This document shows positions 9,156 through 18,209 of a stretch of 64,000 nucleotides of DNA, piece after piece; the first letter of the stretch is position 1, and every line of letters starts with the position of its first letter. Below the pieces are notes generated by a model that saw only the letters and a list, made by a program, of their open reading frames with translations, ran no database searches and was not told the origin of the DNA. Origin of the DNA: Glaciimonas sp. PAMC28666 (GTDB taxonomy: Bacteria > Pseudomonadota > Gammaproteobacteria > Burkholderiales > Burkholderiaceae_D); contig NZ_CP070304.1 of NCBI RefSeq assembly GCF_016917355.1, positions 4,278,001 to 4,342,000 of the forward strand, in the 5' to 3' direction. The position numbers were made by a program, and so were the translations under genes.

Positions 9156-9812
9156 ATGACGCTGAATTTATTCGACGATGCCGAGCAGGGGCGGGTCTGG
9201 CAAGAAGCCATTTGCCCCGGCGCAGTGGTACTGCGACATTTCGCTTTGCGCTATGAAGTTGAGATTTTTGCTGCGCTTGACGACATCGCCCGGCAAGCAC
9301 CTTTTCGTCATATGGTGACACCGGGCGGATTTCGCATGTCGGCAGCGATGACCAGTTGTGGGGAATTTGGCTGGACGGCTGATAGGACCGGCTATCGCTA
9401 CATCACCACAGATCCGGAAACCGGATTGCCGTGGCCGCCGATGCCGGAGACGTTAGGGCGCCTGGCTGTCGCCGCCGCGATGAGTGCTGGATACCCTGAA
9501 TTCGTACCGGATGCTTGTCTCATTAACCGTTATGCAATAGGCGCAAAGATGTCGCTGCATCAAGACAAGGATGAGCCAGATCTGGGCGCGCCGATTGTGT
9601 CGGTTTCGCTCGGGTTACCGGCAAATTTTCAGTTTGGCGGTCCACGGCGGGAGGATAAAACACAGCGCGTGCAGCTGACGCATGGAGATGTCGTGGTATG
9701 GGGCGGTCCTGCTCGGCTCTTTTTTCACGGTGTCTTGCCGATAAAGAATGGGCTGCATCCATCGACCGGTGAATTCCGCATCAATCTGACATTTCGTAAA
9801 GTAAGCAAATAA
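9156..9812 (+). CDS. alkB: DNA/RNA alkylation-damage dioxygenase AlkB
   Basis: A 218-residue Fe(II)/2-oxoglutarate dioxygenase that removes methyl groups such as 1-methyladenine and 3-methylcytosine from DNA and RNA. Iron ligands H135, D137 (H-Q-D) and H191 are present, with R208 and R214 (F-R-I-N-L-T-F-R) for 2-oxoglutarate. These are offset by exactly four residues from the H131/D133/H187/R204/R210 of E. coli AlkB (216 residues). N124-R-Y also matches. It appears monocistronic, with no ada gene adjacent and no obvious Ada site noted. Confidence 0.95.
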   Translation: MTLNLFDDAEQGRVWQEAICPGAVVLRHFALRYEVEIFAALDDIARQAPFRHMVTPGGFRMSAAMTSCGEFGWTADRTGYRYITTDPETGLPWPPMPETLGRLAVAAAMSAGYPEFVPDACLINRYAIGAKMSLHQDKDEPDLGAPIVSVSLGLPANFQFGGPRREDKTQRVQLTHGDVVVWGGPARLFFHGVLPIKNGLHPSTGEFRINLTFRKVSK

Positions 9813-9817
9813 AATAC

Positions 9818-9882
9818 AGCTCCTTGATATAGCTCTTTAAAGCAGCTGTTTAAAGCAGCTCTTTAATACAGCTTTTTAATAC
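9818..9882. repeat. 13-bp tandem repeat, 5 copies
   Basis: Five consecutive 13-bp units of the form AGCTnnTTnAnnn lie directly after alkB: AGCTCCTTGATAT, AGCTCTTTAAAGC, AGCTGTTTAAAGC, AGCTCTTTAATAC, AGCTTTTTAATAC. The inner units contain TTTAAA and AGCT palindromes. The array sits in the 180-bp gap before the next ABC gene. Confidence 0.85.
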
Positions 9883-9992
9883 TCGTGGCGATCGAGAGTG
9901 ATTGACTACTATTCTCAGACCCTTTTTTCACTAATCTTCTATCCATTTTTGTCCGCTATGCTAATGAAATCGATGAATGACCTGGTTAACCC

Positions 9993-10673
9993 ATGAGTGG
10001 CGCTCTCGTTGCCGCGCTGGAATGTCGCGGGCTACAAAAAGCTTATGCGCACGGGAGAACTGTCCTGGCACATCTCGACTTTACCCTGCAGCCTGGGGAA
10101 TACGTGGCCGTGATGGGGGATTCCGGTGTCGGTAAATCGACGTTGTTAAATCTGATCGCAGGGCTCGATATTGCCGATACGGGCACGGTATTGATAGACG
10201 GTGTCGCCATGTCCAGCCTGAGTGACGATGCTGCGACACGCTTGCGCCGAGAAAAACTGGGTTTCATATTTCAGGCCTTTCATGTCCTGCCGCATTTGAC
10301 CCTGCAACAAAACGTGGCGTTGCCGCTGTTATTGAATGGGTTGGGTTTTGAACGCGCCACCGAGATGCTGGCGGCGGTCGGCCTGGCGGGGCGGGGAGAC
10401 GACTTTCCACGGCAATTGTCGGGTGGCGAAATGCAGCGTGTGGCGATAGCAAGGGCATTGGTGCATCGGCCTAAACTTATCCTGGCCGATGAGCCTACCG
10501 GTAATCTCGACCCGGAAACCGCGCATGAGGTATTAATCTTATTGCGCAATGAAATCAAGGCCAATGGTGCGTCAGCCATCATGGTTACCCACTCTATGGC
10601 CGCTGCTGCCACTGCGGATCGTATCCTTGTGTTGACGGCAAGCGGCTTGCATCCTTTGCGAGCTGCTGCATGA
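9993..10673 (+). CDS. ABC transporter ATP-binding protein, LolD/MacB-like
   Basis: A 226-residue ATPase of the LolD/MacB/FtsE group. Walker A G-D-S-G-V-G-K-S-T is at 42-50, L-S-G-G-E at 142-146, and D-E-P-T-G-N-L-D at 166-173. The 'TGNLD' variant is typical of this group, which couples ATP use to extraction or mechanical work across the envelope. It lies 19 bp upstream of an FtsX-like permease and two genes upstream of an AttH-like lipocalin. That ATPase-permease-lipocalin arrangement has been called AttEFGH in other bacteria. Confidence 0.9.
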   Translation: MSGALVAALECRGLQKAYAHGRTVLAHLDFTLQPGEYVAVMGDSGVGKSTLLNLIAGLDIADTGTVLIDGVAMSSLSDDAATRLRREKLGFIFQAFHVLPHLTLQQNVALPLLLNGLGFERATEMLAAVGLAGRGDDFPRQLSGGEMQRVAIARALVHRPKLILADEPTGNLDPETAHEVLILLRNEIKANGASAIMVTHSMAAAATADRILVLTASGLHPLRAAA

Positions 10674-10692
10674 CGTCCTCGAAAATCAAACA

Positions 10693-13287
10693 ATGAAGCG
10701 GGCGATCGCTGAGCCTGGCGGCAAAATGCCGACGACGCCAAAGGTGAAGTCGGGCTTCAATGCCATCCGTCGATTATCTCGTTGGTTGTTAATGGCCGAA
10801 TGGCGTGCGCATCCGGTGCGCTCGATAGTGGCAATTGTTGCTATCGCGCTAGGAGTGTCTTTGGGCTATGCCGTAGACTTAATTAATGGTGCGGCCTTCA
10901 ATGAATTCTCGGCAGCAGCGCGAAGTTTGTCGGGGGCGTCCGATCTTCAGGTTCGCGGCGTGCAACCGCTGTTCGACGAACGCTTATATCCTGCCATTGC
11001 ACGCGAAAAAGGCGTTGCTCTGGCTAGTCCGGTATTAGAACTCGATGTGACGGTGCCCGGCCAGCGCAGTGCGTTGAAAGTGTTGGGCATCGATGTCTTC
11101 CGCGCTGCTCTCATCACGCCGGATCTGACCGGCGTGCCGAGCACGGAACATCCATTTGATACGCTTTCCGACGACGCGATCTTTCTTTCCAGTGCGGCAC
11201 AGGATTGGCTCAAGGTGCGTCCCGGTGATCACCTCGCATTACGCAGCGGCTTGACGAATGTCAACTTGCGCGTTGCTGGCGGGGTGGCGCGTGCGCGGGA
11301 AGGGCAGCGGATTGCGGTAATGGATATCGGCGCAGCGCAATGGCACTTTGATCGTTTGGGCAAACTATCCGGCGTCGATCTTAGGCTATCACCCGGCATT
11401 AATCGGGAAACATTTCGCGCTGCACTTCAAAAGCAGATGCAGGGTCGGTTGCAGGTACTCGAAAACCAGGACCAGGAAGACCGCACCAATAATATGTCGC
11501 GTGCTTATCGGGTCAATCTGAATGTACTCGCGTTGGTGGCGTTGTTTACGGGTGCATTTCTGGTGTTTTCTACGCAAGCGCTGTCGGTGATTCGACGCCG
11601 CGCCCAATTTGCACTATTACGGGTGATGGGTCTTGAACGTGGCCAGTTGCTGCGCCAGGTGTTGTTAGAAGGCAGCTTGCTCGGTAGCGTCGGATCGCTA
11701 TCAGGGCTGGTGTTGGGCTATGTAATGGCGGCAGCGGCATTGCATTTTTTTGGCGGTGATCTGGGTGGTGGTTTTTTTCGTGGCGTAGAACCTCGCGTGC
11801 AGTTCGATGCACCGGCAGCTGGAATTTTTCTCTTGCTTGGTACGGGTATCGCGCTGCTCGGTAGCCTCGCACCGGCGCTTGAAGCATCGCGTGCGCGCCC
11901 GGCTGCCGCATTGAAATCGGGTAGCGAAGAAACCGCGTTAGCGCGTTTGGCAGCCGCGTGGCCAGCGTTGTTATGTTTGTTGTTGGGTGCACTGTTGACG
12001 CAATTGCCGCCGGTATTCGACCTGCCGATTTTTGGCTACGTCGCGGTGGCGCTGTTGCTGATTGGCGGAATCGCGTTGACGCCGCGTTTGTCGGCGCTGG
12101 TATTTCCGGTCGTGCAAAAGTGCGGCGGCCGCAGCAATGTAATCTGGACCTTAGCGGTGGCGCGTCTGGCCAACGTACCGGGTCAGGCTTCCATCGCGTT
12201 GGGCGGTGTCCTTTCGAGCTTTAGTTTGATTGTAGCGATGGCGATTATGGTGTCGAGTTTTCGGGTCTCGGTTGACGATTGGCTGACACAATTGCTATCG
12301 GCAGATTTATATGTACGCTCCGCCACTAGTGGCGACACGGGATCAATGCGAAGTGGAGAGCAGGCCTTGCTGGCGGCGATTCCGGGCGTGGAGCGCGCCC
12401 GGTTTTTACACACTTCGACCCTGGCACTCGATTCGGCGCGGCCACCGGTGACGCTCATTGCGCGTGAAATTGACGCTGCCGATCCGGCACGCAGTCTGCC
12501 GCTCATTGGCAAGACCATTCCTCCCTTGGCAATTTCAGCCGACGCGCTGCCTATCTGGGTATCTGAGGCAATGCGTGATAGTTATGGGTATAAGGTAGGT
12601 CAGCGGGTCCAGCTGCCGATTGGGGTAACGATACAAAATTTTGTGGTAGCGGGCATTCTGCGCGATTATGCACGCCAAACCGGAACGATTGAATTACAAC
12701 TCAGTGACTATCGGCGACTAAGTGGGAATAACGATGCGACAGACGCAGCAATTACATTGCAGCATGGTGCGCAACTCACTGCGGTAATCGCTGCGATGCG
12801 CAGATTGCCCTTCGGCAAGTTGTTGGAGTTTTCCACTCCCGGCGACATTCGCGACACGAGTCTTAAAATCTTTGATCGTAGTTTTGCAGTCACCTATTTG
12901 CTGGAGATCGTCGCGATTGTGATCGGGCTGTTTGGTGTGGCCGCGACGTTTTCGGCGCAGACCCTGGCGCGCACACAGGAATTTGGCATGCTGCGTCACG
13001 TCGGCGTCACGCGGCGGCAGATTCTGGGCGTGTTGGCCGTGGAAGGCGGTTTGTTGACTGCGGCTGGGATTGCGGTGGGTTTCTTGTTGGGATGGACAAT
13101 CAGCCTGATCCTGGTTTTTATTGTTAACCCGCAGTCGTTTCACTGGACCATGCAGCTGCATATGCCGTGGCGCAGTCTTGGTTCGGTCGCATTGTTGCTT
13201 CTCATTTCTGCCACGATCACAGCGGTGGTGGCGGGGCAGCGGGCGGTGGCCATCGATGCAGTGCGCGCCGTGAAGGAGGACTGGTAA
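10693..13287 (+). CDS. FtsX-like ABC transporter permease
   Basis: An 864-residue permease of the large MacB/FtsX-type class. An N-terminal membrane anchor (about 38-58) precedes a periplasmic domain. FtsX-type membrane domains follow near residues 270-400 (L-R-V-M-G-L-E-R-G-Q-L-L-R-Q and following helices) and at the C-terminus (about 730-860, with L-R-H-V-G-V-T-R-R-Q-I). Two tandem FtsX units fit a lipoprotein- or substrate-extracting transporter rather than an importer. Its stop codon overlaps the next start by one base (TAATG). Confidence 0.88.
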   Translation: MKRAIAEPGGKMPTTPKVKSGFNAIRRLSRWLLMAEWRAHPVRSIVAIVAIALGVSLGYAVDLINGAAFNEFSAAARSLSGASDLQVRGVQPLFDERLYPAIAREKGVALASPVLELDVTVPGQRSALKVLGIDVFRAALITPDLTGVPSTEHPFDTLSDDAIFLSSAAQDWLKVRPGDHLALRSGLTNVNLRVAGGVARAREGQRIAVMDIGAAQWHFDRLGKLSGVDLRLSPGINRETFRAALQKQMQGRLQVLENQDQEDRTNNMSRAYRVNLNVLALVALFTGAFLVFSTQALSVIRRRAQFALLRVMGLERGQLLRQVLLEGSLLGSVGSLSGLVLGYVMAAAALHFFGGDLGGGFFRGVEPRVQFDAPAAGIFLLLGTGIALLGSLAPALEASRARPAAALKSGSEETALARLAAAWPALLCLLLGALLTQLPPVFDLPIFGYVAVALLLIGGIALTPRLSALVFPVVQKCGGRSNVIWTLAVARLANVPGQASIALGGVLSSFSLIVAMAIMVSSFRVSVDDWLTQLLSADLYVRSATSGDTGSMRSGEQALLAAIPGVERARFLHTSTLALDSARPPVTLIAREIDAADPARSLPLIGKTIPPLAISADALPIWVSEAMRDSYGYKVGQRVQLPIGVTIQNFVVAGILRDYARQTGTIELQLSDYRRLSGNNDATDAAITLQHGAQLTAVIAAMRRLPFGKLLEFSTPGDIRDTSLKIFDRSFAVTYLLEIVAIVIGLFGVAATFSAQTLARTQEFGMLRHVGVTRRQILGVLAVEGGLLTAAGIAVGFLLGWTISLILVFIVNPQSFHWTMQLHMPWRSLGSVALLLLISATITAVVAGQRAVAIDAVRAVKEDW

Positions 13288-14387
13288 TGGACACCACTTG
13301 TCGGCGCTGGCTTGGAAGCCTTTTCACCATGCTGATCATAGGAGCGCTGGCGACCATGCATGTCGTAAAGGCTGCGCCACCGCGATTTGCGCGGGTAACC
13401 TCGGACGGAATGGTGACACTGCCGCAAGATACCGGCGCGCACCCGGATTTTCGCACTGAGTGGTGGTACGCGACCGGATGGCTCACCACACTTGAAGGTA
13501 AACCGCTTGGATTCCAGATAACTTTTTTTCGCTCTGCCACAGAGCATGATCGCGCTAATCCGAGTGCTTTTGCACCAACGCAGTTAATTATTGCGCATGC
13601 CGCGCTATCCGACCCTGAGGTAGGGAAGTTACTACACGATCAAAAAAGCGCTCGCGCCGGTTTCGGTCTTGCCTACGCCAAGGTCGGCAATACCGATGTT
13701 GCGCTGGATAACTGGCGACTGGTGCGCAACCCTGACGGTCATTATGACGTCAGCGTTGAAGCGCGGGATTTCACACTCAAGTTTGCGTTAACCCCGACCC
13801 AAATGCCGTTGCTGCAAGGAGAGCATGGTTACTCACGCAAGGGACCGTTGCCAGCGCAGGCCAGTTATTACTATAGTGAACCACAGTTGCGCGTGAGTGG
13901 CACGGTGACGCGCGCTGGCCGCGAGCAACCAGTCACTGGCACGGCGTGGCTCGATCACGAGTGGTCGACCAGCGTGTTAGCCAAGGATGCCTCTGGTTGG
14001 GATTGGTTGGGGGCAAATCTGGATGATGGCGGGGCCTTAATGGGATTTCAGATTCGTAGCCGTGACGGTGCCAAAGTCTGGGCGCACGCCGTTTTGCGCG
14101 ATGCCGATGGGAAAGTCACCCAATTTAATCAGGATCAGGTCAGCTTTTCACCTCAACGCAACTGGCGCTCGCCCCGCACCGGTGCCAGTTATCCGGTGCA
14201 ATCCATGTTGCGCACCGGATCGCTCGAATGGCTGCTAAACCCATTGCAAGACGATCAGGAGCTTGATTCGCGCCAGTCAACCGGATCAGTATATTGGGAA
14301 GGCGGGGTCACGGTCAGCCGGGCGGGTAAGCGCGCGGGCCGCGGCTACTTTGAATTGACCGGGTATGTGAAGCCTCTAAAGTTTTGA
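13287..14387 (+). CDS. AttH/CrtC-like secreted lipocalin-domain protein
   Basis: A 366-residue exported protein. The start is the ATG overlapping the upstream stop, with AGGAGG at 13275-13280; the longer open frame is discarded. Residues 1-28 form a signal peptide (L-I-I-G-A-L-A-T). The mature part has the signature H-P-D-F-R-T-E-W-W-Y, G-F-Q-I-T-F-F-R and L-D-H-E-W-S-T of the carotenoid 1,2-hydratase/AttH family of double lipocalins. No carotenoid genes are nearby, so true hydratase activity is unlikely. Context points to a periplasmic partner of the ABC exporter that binds a hydrophobic ligand (inference). Confidence 0.85.
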   Translation: MDTTCRRWLGSLFTMLIIGALATMHVVKAAPPRFARVTSDGMVTLPQDTGAHPDFRTEWWYATGWLTTLEGKPLGFQITFFRSATEHDRANPSAFAPTQLIIAHAALSDPEVGKLLHDQKSARAGFGLAYAKVGNTDVALDNWRLVRNPDGHYDVSVEARDFTLKFALTPTQMPLLQGEHGYSRKGPLPAQASYYYSEPQLRVSGTVTRAGREQPVTGTAWLDHEWSTSVLAKDASGWDWLGANLDDGGALMGFQIRSRDGAKVWAHAVLRDADGKVTQFNQDQVSFSPQRNWRSPRTGASYPVQSMLRTGSLEWLLNPLQDDQELDSRQSTGSVYWEGGVTVSRAGKRAGRGYFELTGYVKPLKF

Positions 14388-14603
14388 GCGGTGCCTGGGA
14401 GTCGGACGGGTAAGTAGGCCAGCGAGTGTCGTTTTTTAGCCGCACCAACCCTATTTGACCGTTATGATCGATGAATCATGGGCGAGGGTCGGCGGGTTTG
14501 CCGTGCCGGATACCACATCTGCGGCATAATACAAAAAATAGATTGTGATCGCTTACGCGGTCCAGTCCAAAAGAATTTGTATTATCTTAAAAGGTACGGA
14601 ATT

Positions 14604-15065
14604 ATGATCGCTTCTCCCTCGCACGAACTCACGATGACCGTGTTGATGACCCCCGATATGGCTAATTTTTCGGGCAACGTTCACGGCGGCACGGTACTTA
14701 AATACCTCGATAGCGTGGCTTACGCATGCGCCAGCCGCTATTCTGCTACTTATGTGGTGACGCTATCGGTCGATCAAGTGGTGTTCCGCGAACCTATCCA
14801 CGTTGGTGAGCTGGTGACTTTTCTGGCCTCGGTCAACTATACCGGGACCACGTCAATGGAAATTGGCATCAAAGTCGTTACAGAAAATATTCAGAAGCGC
14901 CTGGTGCGACATGCCAATAGTTGCTATTTCACCATGGTTGCGGTCGACGAACATCGTAAGCCTATTCCTGTGGCGCCGTTGGTTCCTGTCACCGATGAGC
15001 AAATCCAACGCTTCAGCAATGCGATCGTACGAAGAGAATTTCGTAAGAAAATCGAAAAACGCTAA
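14604..15065 (+). CDS. Acyl-CoA thioesterase, hotdog fold (YciA/BFIT-like)
   Basis: A 153-residue hotdog thioesterase that hydrolyses acyl-CoA. N25-V-H-G-G and D36 (L-K-Y-L-D) form the usual active-site region, followed by the long helix D-S-V-A-Y-A-C-A-S-R. The ATG at 14604 follows AAGG and matches the family's N-terminus (H-E-L-T-M-T-V-L-M-T-P); the 42-residue upstream extension of the open frame is ignored. Acyl-chain preference cannot be told from sequence. Confidence 0.88.
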   Translation: MIASPSHELTMTVLMTPDMANFSGNVHGGTVLKYLDSVAYACASRYSATYVVTLSVDQVVFREPIHVGELVTFLASVNYTGTTSMEIGIKVVTENIQKRLVRHANSCYFTMVAVDEHRKPIPVAPLVPVTDEQIQRFSNAIVRREFRKKIEKR

Positions 15066-15096
15066 CTCAACTTTGCTTGATCATTTTCGTTTTAGG

Positions 15097-15150
15097 GCGT
15101 CTGCTACATGGCGTCCGTTACACGGCGTCCGTTACACGGCGTCCGCAGCG
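15097..15150. repeat. 14-bp tandem repeat, about 3.6 copies, running into DUF3820 gene
   Basis: Units GCGTCTGCTACATG, GCGTCCGTTACACG (twice) and a partial fourth copy lie at 15097-15150. The array covers the stop codon and last codons of the minus-strand DUF3820 gene. As 14 is not a multiple of three, any copy-number change would alter that protein's C-terminus. Confidence 0.85.
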
Positions 15151-15346
15151 GGTCTAGCAAGTGGGTAAGCGCGTTGTGATCGAGCTCGTACATCAGCGCT
15201 AATAATCCTCCTAGTTCGCCTGACGGAAAGCCTTCACGTGCAAACCACCCCAAATAATGGCCCGGCAAATCGGCAATAAGGCGACCTTTGTATTTTCCAA
15301 AGGGCATTTCGCGGCTGACTAAAAGCGCTAAGTGGTCGGGATTCAT
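15104..15346 (-). CDS. DUF3820 family protein
   Basis: An 80-residue protein with the DUF3820 pattern: M-P-F-G-K-Y-K-G, then L-P-x-x-Y-L-G-W-F-A-R-x-G-F-P and G-x-L-G-x-L-L-A-L-M-Y-E. The molecular function of the family is unknown; the fold has been compared with exonuclease-associated or quorum-sensing-associated small domains, but I make no assignment. The last dozen residues are encoded by a 14-bp tandem repeat. It faces the convergent thioesterase gene. Confidence 0.85.
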   Translation of the reverse strand: MNPDHLALLVSREMPFGKYKGRLIADLPGHYLGWFAREGFPSGELGGLLALMYELDHNALTHLLDPLRTPCNGRRVTDAM

Positions 15347-15569
15347 CGTGGAATGGTGGATTCTCTGCTGGTGGCAAACTTCGCGGCAAAAGTTCGTTTT
15401 CGAGGCACATTATCTCAAATAATGCTGGTATGCGGTTCTTCGATCGTCTGTTGTCGACGTGCTCCAAAAACATTGTCATTGCGGCAATGTCAGGTATAAA
15501 AATTAATTTACTGGACAGCTTCGGCATAAACAGTATGATGAGCGTCCATCGTCATAATAATAAGAAACA

Positions 15570-16775
15570 ATGCGCGGTCTTACGCCCTTACACGCGTCAT
15601 CGAATGCAGCCTTGAATGCTAGCAATCGTCACAGTTTTCAAAGCGGCTTCATCGACTTCCTGAAAATCATTGCCGCGCAATTAATAGTGCTGCATCACCT
15701 GGCGTTCTACGGCCCAATGTCGGATTACGTCAGACCTCTGGCCCCTGGTTTCATCGGCTGGCTGGAGTCTTACGCCCGCATCGCGGTACAAGTTTTCCTT
15801 GTTACCAGTGGATTTCTAGCCGCTAACTCGCTATCCCCAAAAGGCGCACCGGGGGTTGTTGCACCCTTACGTACCGTGTGGCGGCGTTATATCCGGTTGG
15901 TGCCGCCCTTTCTGGTCGCGACCGGACTCGCAGTTGGCGCTTCCGCCCTGGCCGGTATGTGGATGACACATTCGTCCATTTCGGCGATGCCGACCTTGCC
16001 GCAACTCGCAGCGCATGCGCTATTGCTGCATACCGTATTGGGTTATGAATCGGTATCGGCAGGCGCGTGGTATGTTGCAATTGATTTTCAGCTGTATGCG
16101 TTGCTGACGTTGTTGTTGTGGTTTTCGGGCAAGCTGGCTGCGCAACGCAATTTGCCGTGGCTGGTGCCGGGGATTATTATTAGCGGCGTTTGCGTATCAC
16201 TTTTATACTTCAATCGCGATGCCCGCTGGGACGCCTGGGCGGTCTATTTTTTTGGAAGTTACGGTTTAGGTATCATTGCGTGGTGGGCGCGTGATCCAGC
16301 GCGGCCACGTACGGCTGTGTCGCTCCTGCTGCTAGCGATCCTGGTGCCCGCAACAGGTGCATTGCTATTGGATTTTCGTAGCCGGATCGCTGTTGCCCTG
16401 ATCATCGCCTGTGCTTTGGTCTTAATCAGCAGATGCAGCACCCGACTTCTCCAACGCAGCACTGGCCAGCGACAATCACGCTACGGATGGTCCATGTTTC
16501 ATGGGTGGGGAAATATCTCCTATGGAATATTTCTGGTGCATTTTCCGGTTTGTCTGGTTGTGAATGCAATTTTCACGCGCTTTGTGACGACCAGCCCGCT
16601 ATTGCAGGCGGCGGGTATGTTGGTTGCGTGGATGGCAAGTATTGTGGCAGGCGCTGCATTCTACCGCTGGGTGCAATGCCCGCTAGCACGTCTCTCATGG
16701 GGCTTGTTGCGACGTTCGCCGGTCGAACCGAATGCAGAACAGTTTTTGCAGCGGACGCTTTCAACGTTAAAATAG
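15570..16775 (+). CDS. Acyltransferase 3 family membrane protein (OafA/YrhL-like)
   Basis: A 401-residue integral membrane acyltransferase. After a short N-terminal leader it reads F-I-D-F-L-K-I-I-A-A, then the essential H-H-L-A-F, followed by V-F-L-V-T-S-G-F and a basic W-R-R-Y-I-R-L-V-P-P-F loop. These are marks of acyltransferase family 3 (O-acetylation of polysaccharides or other surface molecules). About ten hydrophobic segments are visible. The gene stands alone and its acceptor is unknown. Confidence 0.88.
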   Translation: MRGLTPLHASSNAALNASNRHSFQSGFIDFLKIIAAQLIVLHHLAFYGPMSDYVRPLAPGFIGWLESYARIAVQVFLVTSGFLAANSLSPKGAPGVVAPLRTVWRRYIRLVPPFLVATGLAVGASALAGMWMTHSSISAMPTLPQLAAHALLLHTVLGYESVSAGAWYVAIDFQLYALLTLLLWFSGKLAAQRNLPWLVPGIIISGVCVSLLYFNRDARWDAWAVYFFGSYGLGIIAWWARDPARPRTAVSLLLLAILVPATGALLLDFRSRIAVALIIACALVLISRCSTRLLQRSTGQRQSRYGWSMFHGWGNISYGIFLVHFPVCLVVNAIFTRFVTTSPLLQAAGMLVAWMASIVAGAAFYRWVQCPLARLSWGLLRRSPVEPNAEQFLQRTLSTLK

Positions 16776-16779
16776 CGGC

Positions 16780-18147
16780 ATGGCGACACAACATACAGCA
16801 TCCGAATATAAGCAATCCGTTAAAACCATCAAGGCGCGATTTGTCGCGATCTCCTGGCGCGATCTTGCGATCAGTTTCGGTCCGATCGTTTTGCTGGGGC
16901 TCGTGGGGATCTGGTTGGCGATCTGGCTAATCAATCCGGCACCGCCTAAATCGATCACGATCACGACCGGACCTGAACACAGCACCTTTTGGAATGATGC
17001 TCAAAAATACCGCAAGATATTAGCGCGTAATGGTATTCAATTGAAGATAGTGACCTCCGAAGGATCGCTGGATAATCTCAAAAAACTTAACGATCCGACC
17101 ACCGGTGTAGATATTGGGTTTGTCCAGGGCGGTTTGGGGGAGAACATGTCCACCGATAATCTGATGTCATTGGGAAGTGTTGCGTATGTGCCTGTTTCGG
17201 TGTTTTATCGCGGCGACAAGACAATTGACCGGCTCTCCGAACTAAAAGGCCAACGTGTGGCGATCGGCCTGCAAGGAAGTGGATCGCGGGTGTTGGCCCT
17301 GACGCTTTTGAAGGCGAACGGTATTGTGGCCGGAGGCAAGACCACGCTACTCGATATGGGCGGTGACGAGGCTGCCAAAGCGCTCACGGATGGCAATATC
17401 GACGCTGCATTTCTGATGGGCGATTCCGCCGCGCCGCCAACGATGGGAAAGCTATTACGCACCCCTGGTATCCATCTGGTGGATTTCGCACAAGCCGGTG
17501 CCTATGCCCGCCGCTTCACCTATTTGAACGAATTAAAGATTCCGAAGGGCGTATTTGATTTGGGCCGAAATATTCCGAGCCACGACATTCAGCTCATCGC
17601 GCCGACTGCCGAGTTGATTGCGCGCGATGGTTTGCATCCCGCCTTATCGGACCTGCTCATTGACGCTTTAAAGGAAGTGCATAGCGGCGCAAACGTATTA
17701 CAGCGCGCCAATGAATTTCCTGCGCCGTTGGTACACGAGTTTCGTATCAGCGATGACGCTACCCGTTACTATAAGTCGGGCAAAGGGTTTTTCTATCGGA
17801 CGTTGCCATTTTGGCTGGCCAGTCTGGTTGATCGCACGGTGGTGATATTGCTGCCCCTGATTCTTCTATTGATTCCTGCCTTCCGGCTGGTTCCGATGCT
17901 CTATGGCTGGCGCATAAAATCACGCATTTATCGGTGGTACGGATCGTTGATTGCGCTGGAGCGCGGAGCCATAGCGGAAACACCGGAAGAGCGTGCCGAG
18001 ATGCTGCGACGGATCGATCAGATTGAAGAATCCGTCAATCGCATGAAAATGCCGCTGGCTTTTGCCGATCAATTTTACGTATTGCGAGAACACATTGGTT
18101 TCGTTCGCGCCAGACTTGCCAACAGCCATGGAGGGGCGATGGAATAA
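16780..18147 (+). CDS. TAXI-family TRAP-type solute-binding protein, membrane-anchored
   Basis: A 455-residue protein. A membrane helix lies near residues 32-50, then a periplasmic TAXI domain begins I-T-I-T-T-G-P-E-H-S-T and includes D-I-G-F-V-Q-G-G. A second helix (about 350-365, V-V-I-L-L-P-L-I-L-L-L-I-P) precedes a roughly 85-residue basic cytoplasmic tail ending in a helical region. TAXI proteins normally feed ligand to a TRAP permease, but no permease gene is adjacent. The tail suggests signalling or a partner encoded elsewhere (inference). It starts 5 bp after the acyltransferase stop, so the two may be co-transcribed. Confidence 0.82.
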   Translation: MATQHTASEYKQSVKTIKARFVAISWRDLAISFGPIVLLGLVGIWLAIWLINPAPPKSITITTGPEHSTFWNDAQKYRKILARNGIQLKIVTSEGSLDNLKKLNDPTTGVDIGFVQGGLGENMSTDNLMSLGSVAYVPVSVFYRGDKTIDRLSELKGQRVAIGLQGSGSRVLALTLLKANGIVAGGKTTLLDMGGDEAAKALTDGNIDAAFLMGDSAAPPTMGKLLRTPGIHLVDFAQAGAYARRFTYLNELKIPKGVFDLGRNIPSHDIQLIAPTAELIARDGLHPALSDLLIDALKEVHSGANVLQRANEFPAPLVHEFRISDDATRYYKSGKGFFYRTLPFWLASLVDRTVVILLPLILLLIPAFRLVPMLYGWRIKSRIYRWYGSLIALERGAIAETPEERAEMLRRIDQIEESVNRMKMPLAFADQFYVLREHIGFVRARLANSHGGAME

Positions 18148-18209
18148 GCAAGCGGTCTATCCATAAGTCCGTATTCCTGAGGGCTGGCAATTCAGGTAGT
18201 CCCAGCTAA

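Noticed and set aside
13167-13286. Upstream extension of the AttH-like gene.
   Set aside because: It lies within the permease gene; the ATG at 13287 has AGGAGG and begins a proper signal peptide.
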